Positions 23,340 to 33,423 of a stretch of DNA of 64,000 bases are shown piece by piece; position 1 is the stretch's first letter; each line of letters starts with the position of its first letter. The DNA is taken from positions 563,001-627,000 of the forward strand of contig JAHQIY010000011.1 of NCBI GenBank assembly GCA_019054805.1, given 5' to 3'. This DNA is from Brachionus manjavacas (taxonomy: Eukaryota; Rotifera; Eurotatoria; Ploima; Brachionidae). The notes beneath the pieces are model-generated. The model was given only the letters and a program-made list of their open reading frames with translations, searched no databases and was not told where the DNA came from. The position numbers and the translations under genes were made by a program.

Positions 23340-23806
23340 AGAAATCATTTACTTTATTTAATAGTATACAATGAAAGCAAATTTTTTAAATTTTTAAGTT
23401 AAAAAAACATTATTTTCGGCTATCATAAATATTTTTTATGTTAATCAAAAAAAATATTCCCATTAAGTAAAGTATAAAGATTTAGTCATTATAGCATATA
23501 AAAATCAGTCTCGCACATGATAAAACAAGTTAACTATAAAAAAAAACTATAGAATAAAAAATCATAACTTAATCAATTTTCAAAGTTGACTTTGTCTTTG
23601 GTGGTCGCCCACCTCCTTTTTTTAATCTGAGTTTCTTCAGTATTACTTAGTTCAAAGTTAGCCGTCGTTTTAAAAATTCATATGTTATATTGAAAAACCT
23701 TTTTTAAGACACAAATTCGCTAATAATTTTTCCACAATCATCATACGACGAGCGAATCTGATCTTCTCAAATATTTAATTAACGTAATTATCCGAATTTA
23801 GTGACA
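23340..23806. other. AT-rich spacer with a weak basic-patch frame
   Basis: Little structure. On the minus strand near 23590-23640 one frame reads LRLKKGGGRPPKTKSTLKID, an AT-hook-like basic patch, but no longer open frame supports it. Confidence 0.3.
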
Positions 23807-23816
23807 TGTCACTAAA

Positions 23817-23953
23817 CTTATTTACCTTATTTTGATTTTTTTTATCTCATTTTATTAACTAATTTAATTTTTGATTTTTATTTTGATTTTTTTGATTTAA
23901 TCTGAAAGAGCCCTAGCTTGGTACAGAAAACAAATAAATAATAAATTACAATG
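23817..23953 (+). mobile_element. 137-bp LINE-tail or SINE-like insertion with 10-bp target duplication
   Basis: TGTCACTAAA flanks the insert at 23807-23816 and 23954-23963. The insert is a T-rich stretch, then CTGAAAGAGCCCTAGCTTGG and TACAGAAAACAAATAAATAA. It has only the 3' end shared by the LINEs at 2.7-2.9 and 38.2-38.3 kb, with no coding sequence. Confidence 0.75.
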
Positions 23954-23963
23954 TGTCACTAAA

Positions 23964-24528
23964 ATAGAATACTCTATCCTAAAGTCATGTTACTCAATTC
24001 GGATAACTACGTTATTTGAATTTTTTAATTTTGTAAAAATTTAAGACGTGTCAAATTGACAAGACTGGTATTAAAAATTATAAATTTTTTCTGAACGAAA
24101 ATATTTTTCTTTAAATTAATTTCTTTTTTAATTTTTTTATTAACAATAAATAATATTTTTTAAAAAAAGATCTAATAAACAATCGAGCTTTTACCTATTT
24201 TTAATTGAAAAAAAACGTCCGTTGTTCGACCAATGCTGTAAAAAAAATAAAAACCTATAATTATTGAAGATTTTTTTGTATCGAAAAAATTTATTTTACT
24301 CAAATGTAGTACTTTAAAAGATTTCATGTATATTTGGACATTCTTTAATTTTTTTAGACCTTTTTTTTTAATTAATATCATATTTAATTTTTTTCAAATT
24401 GTTTGGTTTTAAATTATTAATTATTTATTTTGATTATTGACATTAAAATAATCTTGCTAATTAATTATTGTCTCTAATTCTTTACTTTTACCTTCATCGA
24501 AATTTCGTATAAATCAGAAAAGGATGAT
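23964..24528. other. AT-rich spacer, nothing recognised
   Basis: Short open frames only (for example 24172-24381, minus strand, lysine/phenylalanine-rich by composition). No family signal. Confidence 0.4.
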
Positions 24529-24769
24529 ACTTTTTTGGGTCTTATAAACCTGACGATCAGTGTTCGTTACATTTCACGAACAGTCAATTTGACGACCAGG
24601 TAAATTAATTAATTTATCTGATCGTCAATTTTTATGAACAGTAATTTTTGCTTGACCAACAGTGAAAAAAAACTGTAAAAAAAAACAAATCAAAGTTTCA
24701 TTTTTTCAAATTATTTTATTTTATTTGTTGCAACTTTGATTTAATTTTTTTTTGAGAAACTTGATTTGA

Positions 24770-25162
24770 ATGATGACGCAAGAATTTGAATCAAATAATC
24801 TTTTACAGATAAATAACGGAGCAGTTATAGGCTTAATTAATTACTTAAAAGAAAAAAATATCTTGAAAAACAAGTCACTTATTTGTTCAAAATGCAAACG
24901 TTCTACATATTGGAGTGAAAGAAAGGATGTTTCAGATAAATAAAGTTGGAGATGTGGATCTTGTACTACACACTTTAGTTTAAGAACGAATAGCTTTAGA
25001 CATGGTGCTTTTGAAGCAATATTAGAGGCGATTTCAGTCGAATTTTCACCGGAAATAGATGGAAAAAACTTAAAGGATTTCGAGTTTAAAGAGACAGAAG
25101 ACTCAGACGACAAATTAGAGAAAGATGATGATGATATGGTAGACAATTTGCATCCCGATTAA
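24770..25162 (+). pseudogene. Merlin transposase N-terminal zinc ribbon, with acidic tail
   Basis: Begins MMTQEFESNNLLQINNGAV (24770). A zinc ribbon follows, CSKCKRSTYWSERKD...SWRCGSCTTHFSLRTNSF, as in IS1595/Merlin transposases, interrupted by an in-frame TAA at 24941-24943. After about 80 residues it changes to an acidic tail (ETEDSDDKLEKDDDDMVD) instead of the DDE core. The stop is at 25160-25162. The ribbon call is good; the tail is unassigned. Confidence 0.7.
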
Positions 25163-25202
25163 CAAGATGGGGATATAAATGATTTTGTTTAAGAGTATTT
25201 AG

Positions 25203-25514
25203 ATGGCTGCACCTGCTAAAGCTAGGTGTTGTCTAAGTTCAAAACAACGTAAAATAATACATGAACTTTGCGATTTACATTGCTTAAAGCACGAAACTAA
25301 GGGCACTCGATTTAAAAAGTTAACTATTTATTTTTCTTCAATTGTTGTTCCTTATGAATGCGATGAATTAAGCCAGAAATTATCTAGTATTAGATTAGAA
25401 AGTGTTCCTAGAGATAATCATGTTGAAGACGTAATTAATATCCCAATTAAAAGAACCAAAAGCCACTGCGAAAAAAAATCAAGAATAAGAAGAATAAACG
25501 AATTTTTTAATTAA
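25203..25514 (+). CDS. 103-aa R3H-like ORF carried in the Merlin element (tentative)
   Basis: Uninterrupted ORF from ATG 25203 (MAAPAKARCCLSSKQRKIIH) to a stop before the right TIR. Residues about 10-50 (SSKQRKIIHELCDLHCLKHE then TKGTRFKKLTIYF) resemble an R3H single-strand nucleic-acid-binding domain, in which a KxxxIHEL helix is followed by a strand ending in a basic residue and hydrophobics. The C-terminus is basic (KRTKSHCEKKSRIRRI). It lies fully inside the transposon. It may be a captured host exon, an element-encoded second protein, or chance. R3H assignment is by eye and uncertain. Confidence 0.45.
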   Translation: MAAPAKARCCLSSKQRKIIHELCDLHCLKHETKGTRFKKLTIYFSSIVVPYECDELSQKLSSIRLESVPRDNHVEDVINIPIKRTKSHCEKKSRIRRINEFFN

Positions 25515-25849
25515 ACTAATTTACTCGAAATTTCGAAAAAAATATAGAAAAATACTTTAATTTTTCATTTAGAAATAAATATTAATTAATTTGATAATTT
25601 ATTTTTTCGTCCAGGTAAAAATTTTCACGATCAGTTCTTTTTTTTTACGAACAGTAATTAATTTACCTGGTCGTCAAATTGACTGTTCGTGAAATGTAAC
25701 GAACACTGATCGTCAGGTTTCATTAGACCCACTTTTTTCTACTTAAAAAAACTTATCATTACTCTCTTATAACACATAAAAATAATTTTTGAACGAATCC
25801 TTATTGCAAAGGTAAAATTCCTTAATATTAAAAAATTTAAAACTTAATT

Positions 25850-26430
25850 GCATACCGTTTTGAAGATAATTAAAATATCTTCATTCTTTTATAAAAAATG
25901 AATATTTATTTCGGAGCTCTTTGTCAGAATTTCTCTTAATTTATCTTTGCTTTTTACTTAGGAAATTTTTATTTAATTATTTCAAGAAAAAAAAAGCACT
26001 ATTTAAATTTTATTAAGAGACAATTTAAATTTTGTAGAGTTTATTTCCATTTTATCACTTATTTGGAATTAAATATTAAATATTTAAATTTCTTTTTTAA
26101 ATATAATTTCGAGTGCTAGATACAAATACTTTTGAAATAAAAATCAAAATAAACTTAAGAAAAAATCAGTTAACACATTCAAATTAAAAATTTATAGTAA
26201 GAAAAATACATTTGCTTGATTTATAGTGTAAAGTTGAAAAAGTATTATGTGTAAAAAATAAATCTTTATATCAAAAAAGGACAAACAAAACCATAATAAA
26301 GTTACTTAATTCTAGAACTTAATAAAACAAGCTATGTTTACTTTTGGACAAATTTTGACAGAGCTCCAAAAAAATATTCTTTTTTTATATAAGAATGAAG
26401 AGATTTTAATTATCTTCAATACAATATGCA
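25850..26430. mobile_element. MITE with ~90-bp inverted arms
   Basis: 25857-25950 (TTTTGAAGATAATTAAAATA, TCTTCATTCTT, GGAGCTCTTTGTCAGAATTT) recurs inverted at about 26335-26425. There is no coding sequence between. The target duplication is not clear, so the superfamily is unassigned. Confidence 0.7.
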
Positions 26431-26632
26431 AACAATTTTCAGTTTTTAAAATTAAATAATTTTAGCAAAAAAATTAATTTATTGGGCACATTGTTAATGA
26501 TGATGATAACATGATCAAAAATTAATAGATTAAAATGTTAATAAAAATAATGGAAAAGCTTTTTTTAAATACTTTTTAATTAAACACAAAATGTTTATTA
26601 TCTTTATTCAATTAAAAAAATCTCGAAAATTC

Positions 26633-26680
26633 CCGATTGATCTTTAATTAATTTAATTTAATTAATTAAAGATCAATCGA
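26633..26680. repeat. Perfect 20-bp-arm hairpin
   Basis: CGATTGATCTTTAATTAATT is followed within a few bases by its exact inverse AATTAATTAAAGATCAATCG. It could be a short foldback element or cruciform-prone DNA; function unknown. Confidence 0.7.
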
Positions 26681-26699
26681 GAAAAAATAGATTTTTTTT

Positions 26700-27560
26700 C
26701 AATCTTTAAAATATTTATTTGAAAATTTTAAAGACAAATTTAAAATCGATATTAAAACATTCAAATAATGGCTTCAAATGTTATTTTAATATTTATTAAA
26801 GTATTTTACAGCGAAACAAAGTAAAATTTAGTATTGCAAATTTTAAAAATATTGATTTAGATTTTATTTTATATTAGAAAAAAAATTCATATAATTTTCT
26901 TCCCAATTAAAGATTATACAAATTATACAAATTATGTTTAATAAAGTTTAAAAATTTAGTATTTAAAAAATTGATAAAAATTACCTTTTTTCTTAAACCA
27001 AAAACTAAAAATTTTGATCTGAAATTTAATTTGATCATAAACTTCAATTTGTCCATTTTTTGGTGTTTTTTTTGGTTTTTCAGCTATGAGCTTTTAAAAA
27101 AAAGAGCTAGGAGACAATTTATCTTTCTGCAATAATGCTGAGGCTATTCTCTTTCATAAGTAAGTGGTCGGAAGGTCAAGGTATTATCATTATCTGGAAA
27201 ACATATGGTCTTTTAATAGCAACTCAGGATTTTACTCGTTATTCCTAGTTTTACAAGTCAAAAACTAGGCCTTATGATCCAACTGATTCTATTCAACTCG
27301 ATTGCCTAAAAGTTCATCAAATTCTCTACAAAATGGGTAGTGGTCGGAAGTTTTTGGATTATTCCTAATACCATCCGACCGCGATCCGTGTTTTAGAATA
27401 AGCCATTGCAAACCTATAATAAAAATTCCTCAAATATAAATCTTTAAATAATGATAATTTAAATATAATACATTTTATCATTTTTTAAGGTATATAGTTG
27501 AGGGATTTTATGGATATTTTTTTTTAATTTTTTGATGTGGTGGTCAACTCATCTTTCTCA
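26700..27560. other. Intergenic DNA, nothing recognised
   Basis: A less A/T-rich patch at 27110-27410 repeats the phrase GTGGTCGGAAG twice (27166 and 27341), but no coding or mobile family was recognised. Confidence 0.3.
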
Positions 27561-27589
27561 TCTATGGGCCTAATGCAGACTTGTTTTTA

Positions 27590-27835
27590 AGTCACAGTTT
27601 TAAGTCTAAGTCAGAAAAATTTGAGTCAAGTTATGACTTAAAAATTTTTTTCATTTTTTTGTGAAGTTTAGTCAAGTCAACTAATTTTCTGATTTTAAAA
27701 CTAAACTTTTTTTGGATTAAAATAAAAAATCATATTTATTTTTTAGTTTAAAAATCAGAAAATTAGTTGATTTGACCAAACTTCACAAAAAAATTAAAAA
27801 AATTTTTAAGTCATAACTTGACTTAAGACTTGTGT
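27590..27835. mobile_element. Palindromic MITE with ~100-bp arms
   Basis: Left arm 27605-27710 (GAGTCAAGTTATGACTTAAA, TGTGAAGTTTAGTCAAGTCA) is repeated inverted at about 27735-27832. Repeated AAGTC words resemble the hAT-type MITEs at 56.88 and 59.25 kb, so it is perhaps a related family. Confidence 0.7.
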
Positions 27836-27841
27836 CATTCA

Positions 27842-28100
27842 GATTGACAAATGTACCAGGGACATTTCAGAGGATGATAGAAAAGATATCCGAACATGTC
27901 TAACAACGCCAGGCAATGGGAAAAAGGGTGTTCTAAAACAACCGAATTCTGAAGAAGATTTTAGATTGGAAACCGATGCTAGCGAACACAGGGCCGAAGC
28001 AATATTTATTCAGAATCCCAAGGGAGCGTGCAGGCCTATTGCTTATTTGAGTAAAAGATTTACAAAGCAGCAAAGAAATTATTTAATAGAAAACTATTAA
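27842..28100 (+). mobile_element. Ty3/Gypsy pol scrap (RT/RNase H), fossil
   Basis: A short piece reading NVPGTFQRMI (RT) and, after condensed sequence, LETDASEHRAEAIF and YLSKRFTKQQRNY (RNase H). It is a different copy from the element at 15-21 kb. No LTRs are seen; the piece is broken and much reduced, so it is old. Confidence 0.75.
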
Positions 28101-28780
28101 TGTATTTGTAACAAAATTTCTATGCATCTAACTACCATAGATGTCTTAATAGTAGGACGTCTTCGCAAGTCTGCTTGCCCTTGCTTAATATTATTATTAT
28201 TCATCTTTCTTTCAGCATTCCCTAATCCCTAAACCAGGGTTCCGTCTCGGGCCCCAATTTTTATTATAATGATTAAAATTACCATAAAGTAGAAAAAGAT
28301 ACAGGGCCAAATAAAATAAAATTAGGAAGAAATTCAAAAAGTACCATAAGGAAAATGATTTTTAAAAGTTTAATTTCATTGCCTATCCATGATAGTAGTA
28401 GGAGTCTTAATGTATTTTAAGTTAATTATGTGTTTTAGAAAATCAGATGAAAAAAATTGTTTAATTTAAAATTATTTTTGCACTTGATCTTTAAATAAAA
28501 ATTTTAACATCAAAATTAATATAATATAGTAAATTATTGATGCTACTTTAAATTCTTTATTAAATACTTTTATTTTGATGTTTTTATTTGAATATTAATG
28601 ATAAAAGATTTTAAAAAATCCTGAAAATTCAATATTTTATTTATTGGATTTTAATTTTTTGGTGCTGATTTGTTGATTGACCAAGGAAGCGAATTGTACT
28701 TACAACAATTACTACCAAAGATACAAAAATCATGCCATAAAAAATCACAAAACTCGAGAAATTATAAGAAAATAATTCAT
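28101..28780. other. Intergenic DNA with a simple repeat patch
   Basis: 28170-28200 has a TAATATTATTATTATT run after ACGTCTTCGCAAGTCTGCTT, possibly another LINE or SINE end. The rest is A/T-rich. The segment from about 28770 is the downstream flank of the next gene. Confidence 0.35.
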
Positions 28781-28857
28781 AATGGCAAAAATGTTCCATA
28801 ACAGTATCTTTGTTGTTTATTTGGCTATGAGTCCAAAGACTTGCTGAAAAAGAATAA

Positions 28858-29269
28858 TTAGTTTGTTAAATATTTTTTCAAATTTTCCAAACCTGCAATT
28901 GTTAGAGATAGAGCAAAAAAAAGAATAGAAGCCGTGAGAGTAGAAAAGACAATGCTGGTAAATTTTAATTTTGATTTTTGTCCCAAATTGTCGTGGTAGG
29001 CAGAAATTGTGGAAAAAAATATGGCAAAAAGCGAGATTGGACCACCAATTTTTAGCCATTCTGGAAAAACTGGCTCAACAGTGCCCATTTTAGTGCGACT
29101 AGCTTTCATTTGAGATATCTGTAAGGCTGATATTGAGGCAATTAGCAAAAGCGAAACAATTATTGCCACTTGAATGAAAAGTTTGCTTTTGCATGTAGGT
29201 TTTTTTTTAGCTTAACTCACCTGATATTAAAAGTAATTGTTTAAATAAATTTTTAAGATTGAATTTCAT
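28858..29269 (-). CDS. Small three-TM protein of unknown family (2 exons)
   Basis: Coding exons on the minus strand: 29221-29269 and 28858-29168, joined across a 51-bp GTGAGT...CAAG intron. Together 360 bases, 119 residues, beginning MKFNLKNLFKQLLLISVAII. Three hydrophobic segments are visible: about 14-35 (LLISVAIIVSLLLIAS), 61-78 (GGPISLFAIFFSTISAY) and 88-111 (FTSIVFSTLTASILFFALSL). A charged loop (KASRTKMG) follows TM1. A splice-acceptor-like TTTTTAG lies 9 bases before the ATG. I do not recognise the family; the layout recalls small tetraspan-like or stress-related membrane proteins, but there is no motif to support that. The 3' half is duplicated at 7.8-8.1 kb. The good exon phase argues for a real gene. 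Confidence 0.7.
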
Positions 29270-29279
29270 TTCGGATTGC

Positions 29280-30600
29280 TAAAAATTATGAAAAATCAAT
29301 TGATTTTTATACAGATACTTTTTCATGCTTGATGATTTAGTCGATGAGTCATAATCACCGACTTGAACTAAAAATGAATATTTTTTATTTTTATTGTTTT
29401 TAATTCCAAGTTTTAGAAAAATAATCTAGGTATTCTTTTTAAACCGCATTTACATTTTCTTACTTATTTAAATAAAAAGATGTTCAATTGATAAATTTAG
29501 TTTCATGGAAAAAAAAATCCAAAAATAAATTATTACATTCATTTATAAAGATAATGCTTTCAAATTAAAATAATTTTAATAATTTAAATTATTATAAATT
29601 ATATTAAATCAATCTAATTTTCGGATTTAAAAAAAAAAATTCATTTGATGCGAAGAGATGGATTATTAGACTTAAAAACTCTTCAAGCGTGAATTCAAAA
29701 AGCGGATCTGATCAAATTTTTAGTTTAATTTTGTCAACAAAAGACTACATGGCTTTCACTACTTTTTTTAAATCTTAAAAATTCTATTTATTTATTGATT
29801 TTTAAGGCTACTTTTTTTATCTTTTATTCAACAATTCTATTTTATTATGAGTCTAAAATTAATTTGTTAATTTAAATATTTGAAAAATTACTGAATCCAA
29901 AAACAAGAAGAGTGAAAAAAATTACAAAATTTTTACCAGTCTAAAAAACCTCACGGGTCTTTTAGTTAATATTTTTTTTAAATGCTGTTTAATTATTAAT
30001 ACAATTAAATTTTTTTTATATTAAATTAGGGGGTGGAAATTCTTTTTATTTAATTTAACTTTTAATAGTGAAAAAAAGTCTAATAAACTTCTCAGGTGTT
30101 CTAGTGTTAACATTAAAAAAAATAAAAGATTCATCATAATTGTAACTATTATAAATGTGATTTCAAAATTAAAATCTAAAACAAAAAAATTTGAGTTTAA
30201 TTAAATATTATGTTTATTAAAGATTAGGTCTTAAAAATTCGCACTATCAAAACGGTGAATGTTCATAAAAGTAGCCAAATAAAAATTTAAAAAAGAAATT
30301 CTAAATAAAATTCCTTTTAAATGGCAAATTTCTTTTTTTTTTTAGGAAATAAACATAATTTTTTTTAGAAAAAATTGAATATTTTAAATTAAAATGCCAC
30401 TCAAAAATTTTTTAGAACTAGTTTTTTTTTTAAAATGACATCGTTCAGCAAATTGTCTTTGAATCGCTGACAAAAATGCAAATTGCAAACTCAGTTTTTT
30501 ATCAACAAAAAAAAAAAGAAAAAATTTGGAAAGAATCCTTTTAATGTACATACATTTGAGTAAAATAAATTTTTTCGATACATAAAAATCTTAAAGTTTC
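29280..30600. other. AT-rich intergenic DNA; possible TTAA-type MITE end
   Basis: Low-complexity A/T DNA. 30085-30110 ends in TTCTAGTGTTAAC, like GCTAGTGTTAA at 60.77 kb, possibly ends of one MITE family inserted at TTAA. No gene was seen. The Arp1 promoter should lie just before 30.6 kb, without a recognisable TATA box. Confidence 0.35.
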
Positions 30601-30616
30601 AAAAACCCTCTTTGAA

Positions 30617-32010
30617 ATGGATACTGATATAGTAATTGCCAATCAGCCCATTGTGATCGACAATGTAATTTTAGAATAAATAAAAAAAATTTCAAATTTT
30701 TCAAAGAAATTTTTTACAAATAAATTAATTCTTTTAAGGGCTCGGGAATGTTAAAAGCCGGCTTCGCCGGAGACCAGGTTCCCAAGATCAACTTTTCCAA
30801 TTAGTAAGCACTCTTTTAAGCAAATAGTGGTTATTAATTTTTTTTTGCAGCATTGGTCGACCAAAGCACACCAGAGTGATGACCGGGGGTCTTGAGGCAG
30901 ATATTTTATTTGGCAAAATGGCTGAAGAATACCGGGGCCTGTTGAACATTGCGTATCCAATGGAGCACGGCATAGTCAACAACTGGAATGATATGGAGAA
31001 AATTTGGCAACACCTGTACTCAAAAAGCCAGCTTAATTCGAATTCTGAGGAACACCCTGTGCTGTTGACAGAGGCACCGTTGAATCCGAGGCGAAACCGC
31101 GAAAAGGCAGCTGAGATATTCTTCGAGACTTTTAATGTGCCTGCCTTGTACATTTCCATGCAGGCCGTGCTCAGTTTGTATTCTACTGGCCGCACCACCG
31201 GAGTTGTTCTCGACTCCGGCGACGGAGTCACTCATTCTGTGCCCATTTTCGAAGGTTTCGCGTTGCCACACTCGGTCATGAGAAATGACATTGCAGGTCG
31301 AGAGGTTACCAAGTATCTAAAGCTGTTGCTCAAAAAAGAAGGCTTTAACTTCAGCACCACGGCCGAGTTTGAAATTGTGAAAAGTATTAAGGAACGAGCT
31401 TGCTATTTGTCCTCGAATCCAGTCAAAGAGGATTCGAGTCAAAACGAAAAACAGGTGTTTGTCTTACCAGACGGGTCTGTCATTGATGTAAACTAAAAAT
31501 TTAAAAAACAAAAAATTTTCTAATTAAAAAATTTTTTTTTAAATTTTTTTCTTCTAGCTTGGACCATGTAGGTATAGGGCAGCAGAGCTTTTGTTCAGAC
31601 CGGACTTGGTCGGTGATGAGTCCGAAGGTATAGTAGAAATTCTGGCCAATTCTATCCAAAGATCGGACATGGACTTGAGAAAGACTATGTATCAGAACAT
31701 TGTGCTGTCCGGAGGTTCCACATTGTTTAAGGGCTTCGGCGACAGACTGCTTAATGACCTAAAACGAATTGTGTTCAATTCATTCAATATGAAGGAGTGC
31801 AAGATTAAGATAGCCTCACCAAAGGAAAGACTTTACTCTACATGGATTGGGTTGGTTTTTAAAATTTAAAAAAATGAAAATTTTTGAATTAAATTCTTTT
31901 TGAATAGGGGTTCGATATTGGCATCTTTGGATACATTTAAAAAGCTGTGGATTTCGAAAAGAGAGTATGAGAGTGAAGGTGTAAAAGTGCTGCACAAAAA
32001 GACTTTTTGA
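30617..32010 (+). CDS. ACTR1: Actin-related protein 1 / centractin (5 exons)
   Basis: Arp1 builds the short filament of dynactin, the dynein activator. Exons: 30617-30664, 30739-30803, 30851-31487, 31558-31850, 31908-32010; 1146 coding bases, 381 residues (family about 376). Introns are 74, 47, 70 and 57 bp, all GT-AG. The start [16 protein letters not shown] matches the Arp1-specific N-terminus rather than actin. [16 protein letters not shown] and [20 protein letters not shown] are the two phosphate-binding loops; [17 protein letters not shown] is the adenosine loop. [27 protein letters not shown] and the C-terminal KKTF are standard. A small insert ([17 protein letters not shown]) adds about five residues relative to the vertebrate protein. 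The last donor is a nonstandard GTTGGT. Well conserved and almost certainly functional; conventional actin is excluded by the N-terminus. Confidence 0.96.
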
Positions 32011-32119
32011 ACGCATTTAGTTTTGTTACAGATTTTGCTATGTTTTTTTTGCGCGCGCATTTTATGGAATTGTTTTTAAACACTATTTATTCAGCTCTAT
32101 GGACAATGTAAAATTTTTC

Positions 32120-32160
32120 AATTTTAAAATAAAAGAAGATGAAATCAAGTTTATTTAATA
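32120..32160 (+). terminator. Arp1 polyadenylation signals
   Basis: An AATAAAAG at 32128 and TTTAATAAATTG at 32154 follow the Arp1 stop by 120-150 bases, suitable poly(A) signals. In A/T-rich DNA such words are common, so the support is modest. Confidence 0.4.
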
Positions 32161-32509
32161 AATTGATCATTTTTTTATAGATTAATAAATATTAAATAAA
32201 ATATTCAATTTAGAATGGTCCTTTCAAAATCTAGATATTCCTGAAAAGTCTAAGGTGACAAAATGTTCTTGTGACCGGTGATAAATCTAAAATTTTTATC
32301 GATCATCTTATTTATTAAGCATTTTTTTCTTAAAAAAATAATGATAGCATTTATGAACTTCAAATGGTAAAGATATTATAAAATTTTAAAATTTAAGTAA
32401 AATAAATTAATAAAAAATATTTAAATTTTAAATGTTATTTATTAGAGTTCAAAGGATTGAGGGTTTTTTTCTACTCTTTTTATTATATTAACAGGAGACC
32501 TGCGAATAG

Positions 32510-33190
32510 CTGTCTTCTCTTAAAAAAATAATTAATCTTTATTTCTCCATGTGGCTGTCAAACTGGTAAATAAAACTGTTAAAGACGCATTTTTTATTTC
32601 CCTGAATAACTCATTCCATTACATGACTACTCTATTAGTCAATAAAATTTCCCATTGTCTTGTTTTGGTTAGTTATTTACTAGACTTTTGTTTGTGTCCT
32701 CGGATATTGCTTGCAGGACCGTCAGTTCTAAGGGAGCTACATTTAAGTAAAAGAATTTGGCACGTCCACAAATTTAGCTGTTTAATACATTTAAAAAATT
32801 CTATTTGATCTCCTCTTTTCTCTTTTACAGGTGAAGACAAAGCTTCCGTAGATTTTTCAAAACGCCATAGCTCTTTCATTCTGCGTAATGAGAGCTCGTC
32901 AAAAAGGGCCAGAATATAAAAATTTTGTCTGAATGATACTATTTGATGAAGGTAAGCAATCTCCTGTTCAGACATTCATCTTGGTAAACGATTGCATTGG
33001 CACTTTCATCGATATATGGCTCTGGGACTTCTTTCGTAAACTAAAAGTTTTTTCACCAACTTGACATTTTAACTATATTTAACATCCAAATGATAATATA
33101 AACTAAGTCCAGAAACTTTTTCTTAACCTGTTAATCTGAGGCACCAATTTGGTGGAACGGCGTTGTATTTTTTCAATAGTATCTTTATCT
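32510..33190 (-). mobile_element. Degenerate LINE C-terminal fragment
   Basis: On the minus strand QRRSTKLVPQINRLRK (about 33120-33170) is a standard RT C-terminal block. It continues with DELSLRRMKELWRFEKST and KRGDQIEFFKCIKQLNLW (32673-32975), then NRVVM and WNELFREIKNASLTVLF near 32570-32640. Frame shifts separate the blocks. There is no 5' part. Confidence 0.65.
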
Positions 33191-33423
33191 TTTTTTAAAT
33201 TTTTTAAAGTATTAATTGATCAGCATTTTTAAATTACAATTTTTAACTTATTTTTAAGGACCATAGTAAACTGTAATCACATAAATAGTGAATTATACCA
33301 CTAATTTAATAAAATAGCCACAAATTAAATTTCCAATCACAGATTCAGTTTTTTACCACTATTTTTTTTTTTGACCATATTTTTATTACTATAATTAATT
33401 AAATGGTTTTGTTCAACTAAAAG

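Larger units (their letters stand above)
24537..25730 (+). mobile_element. Merlin-type DNA element with 8-bp target duplication and unusual cargo
   Basis: The terminal repeats start GGGTCT, followed by an AAACCTGACGATCAGTGTTC-type core and GTTACATTTCACGAACAGTC, with inverse at 25640-25730. A perfect ACTTTTTT duplication flanks it (24529-24536, 25731-25738). GGG ends and 8-bp duplications are Merlin/IS1016 hallmarks. Inside is an ISXO2-type zinc ribbon start, but the DDE integrase-like domain is missing. Instead there is an acidic tail and a separate 103-residue ORF (25203-25514). The element is nonautonomous. TIRs are roughly 80-90 bp. Confidence 0.85.

Noticed and set aside
30788-31231. 147-codon minus-strand frame over Arp1 exon 3
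   Set aside because: Shadow of the highly conserved Arp1 coding strand.
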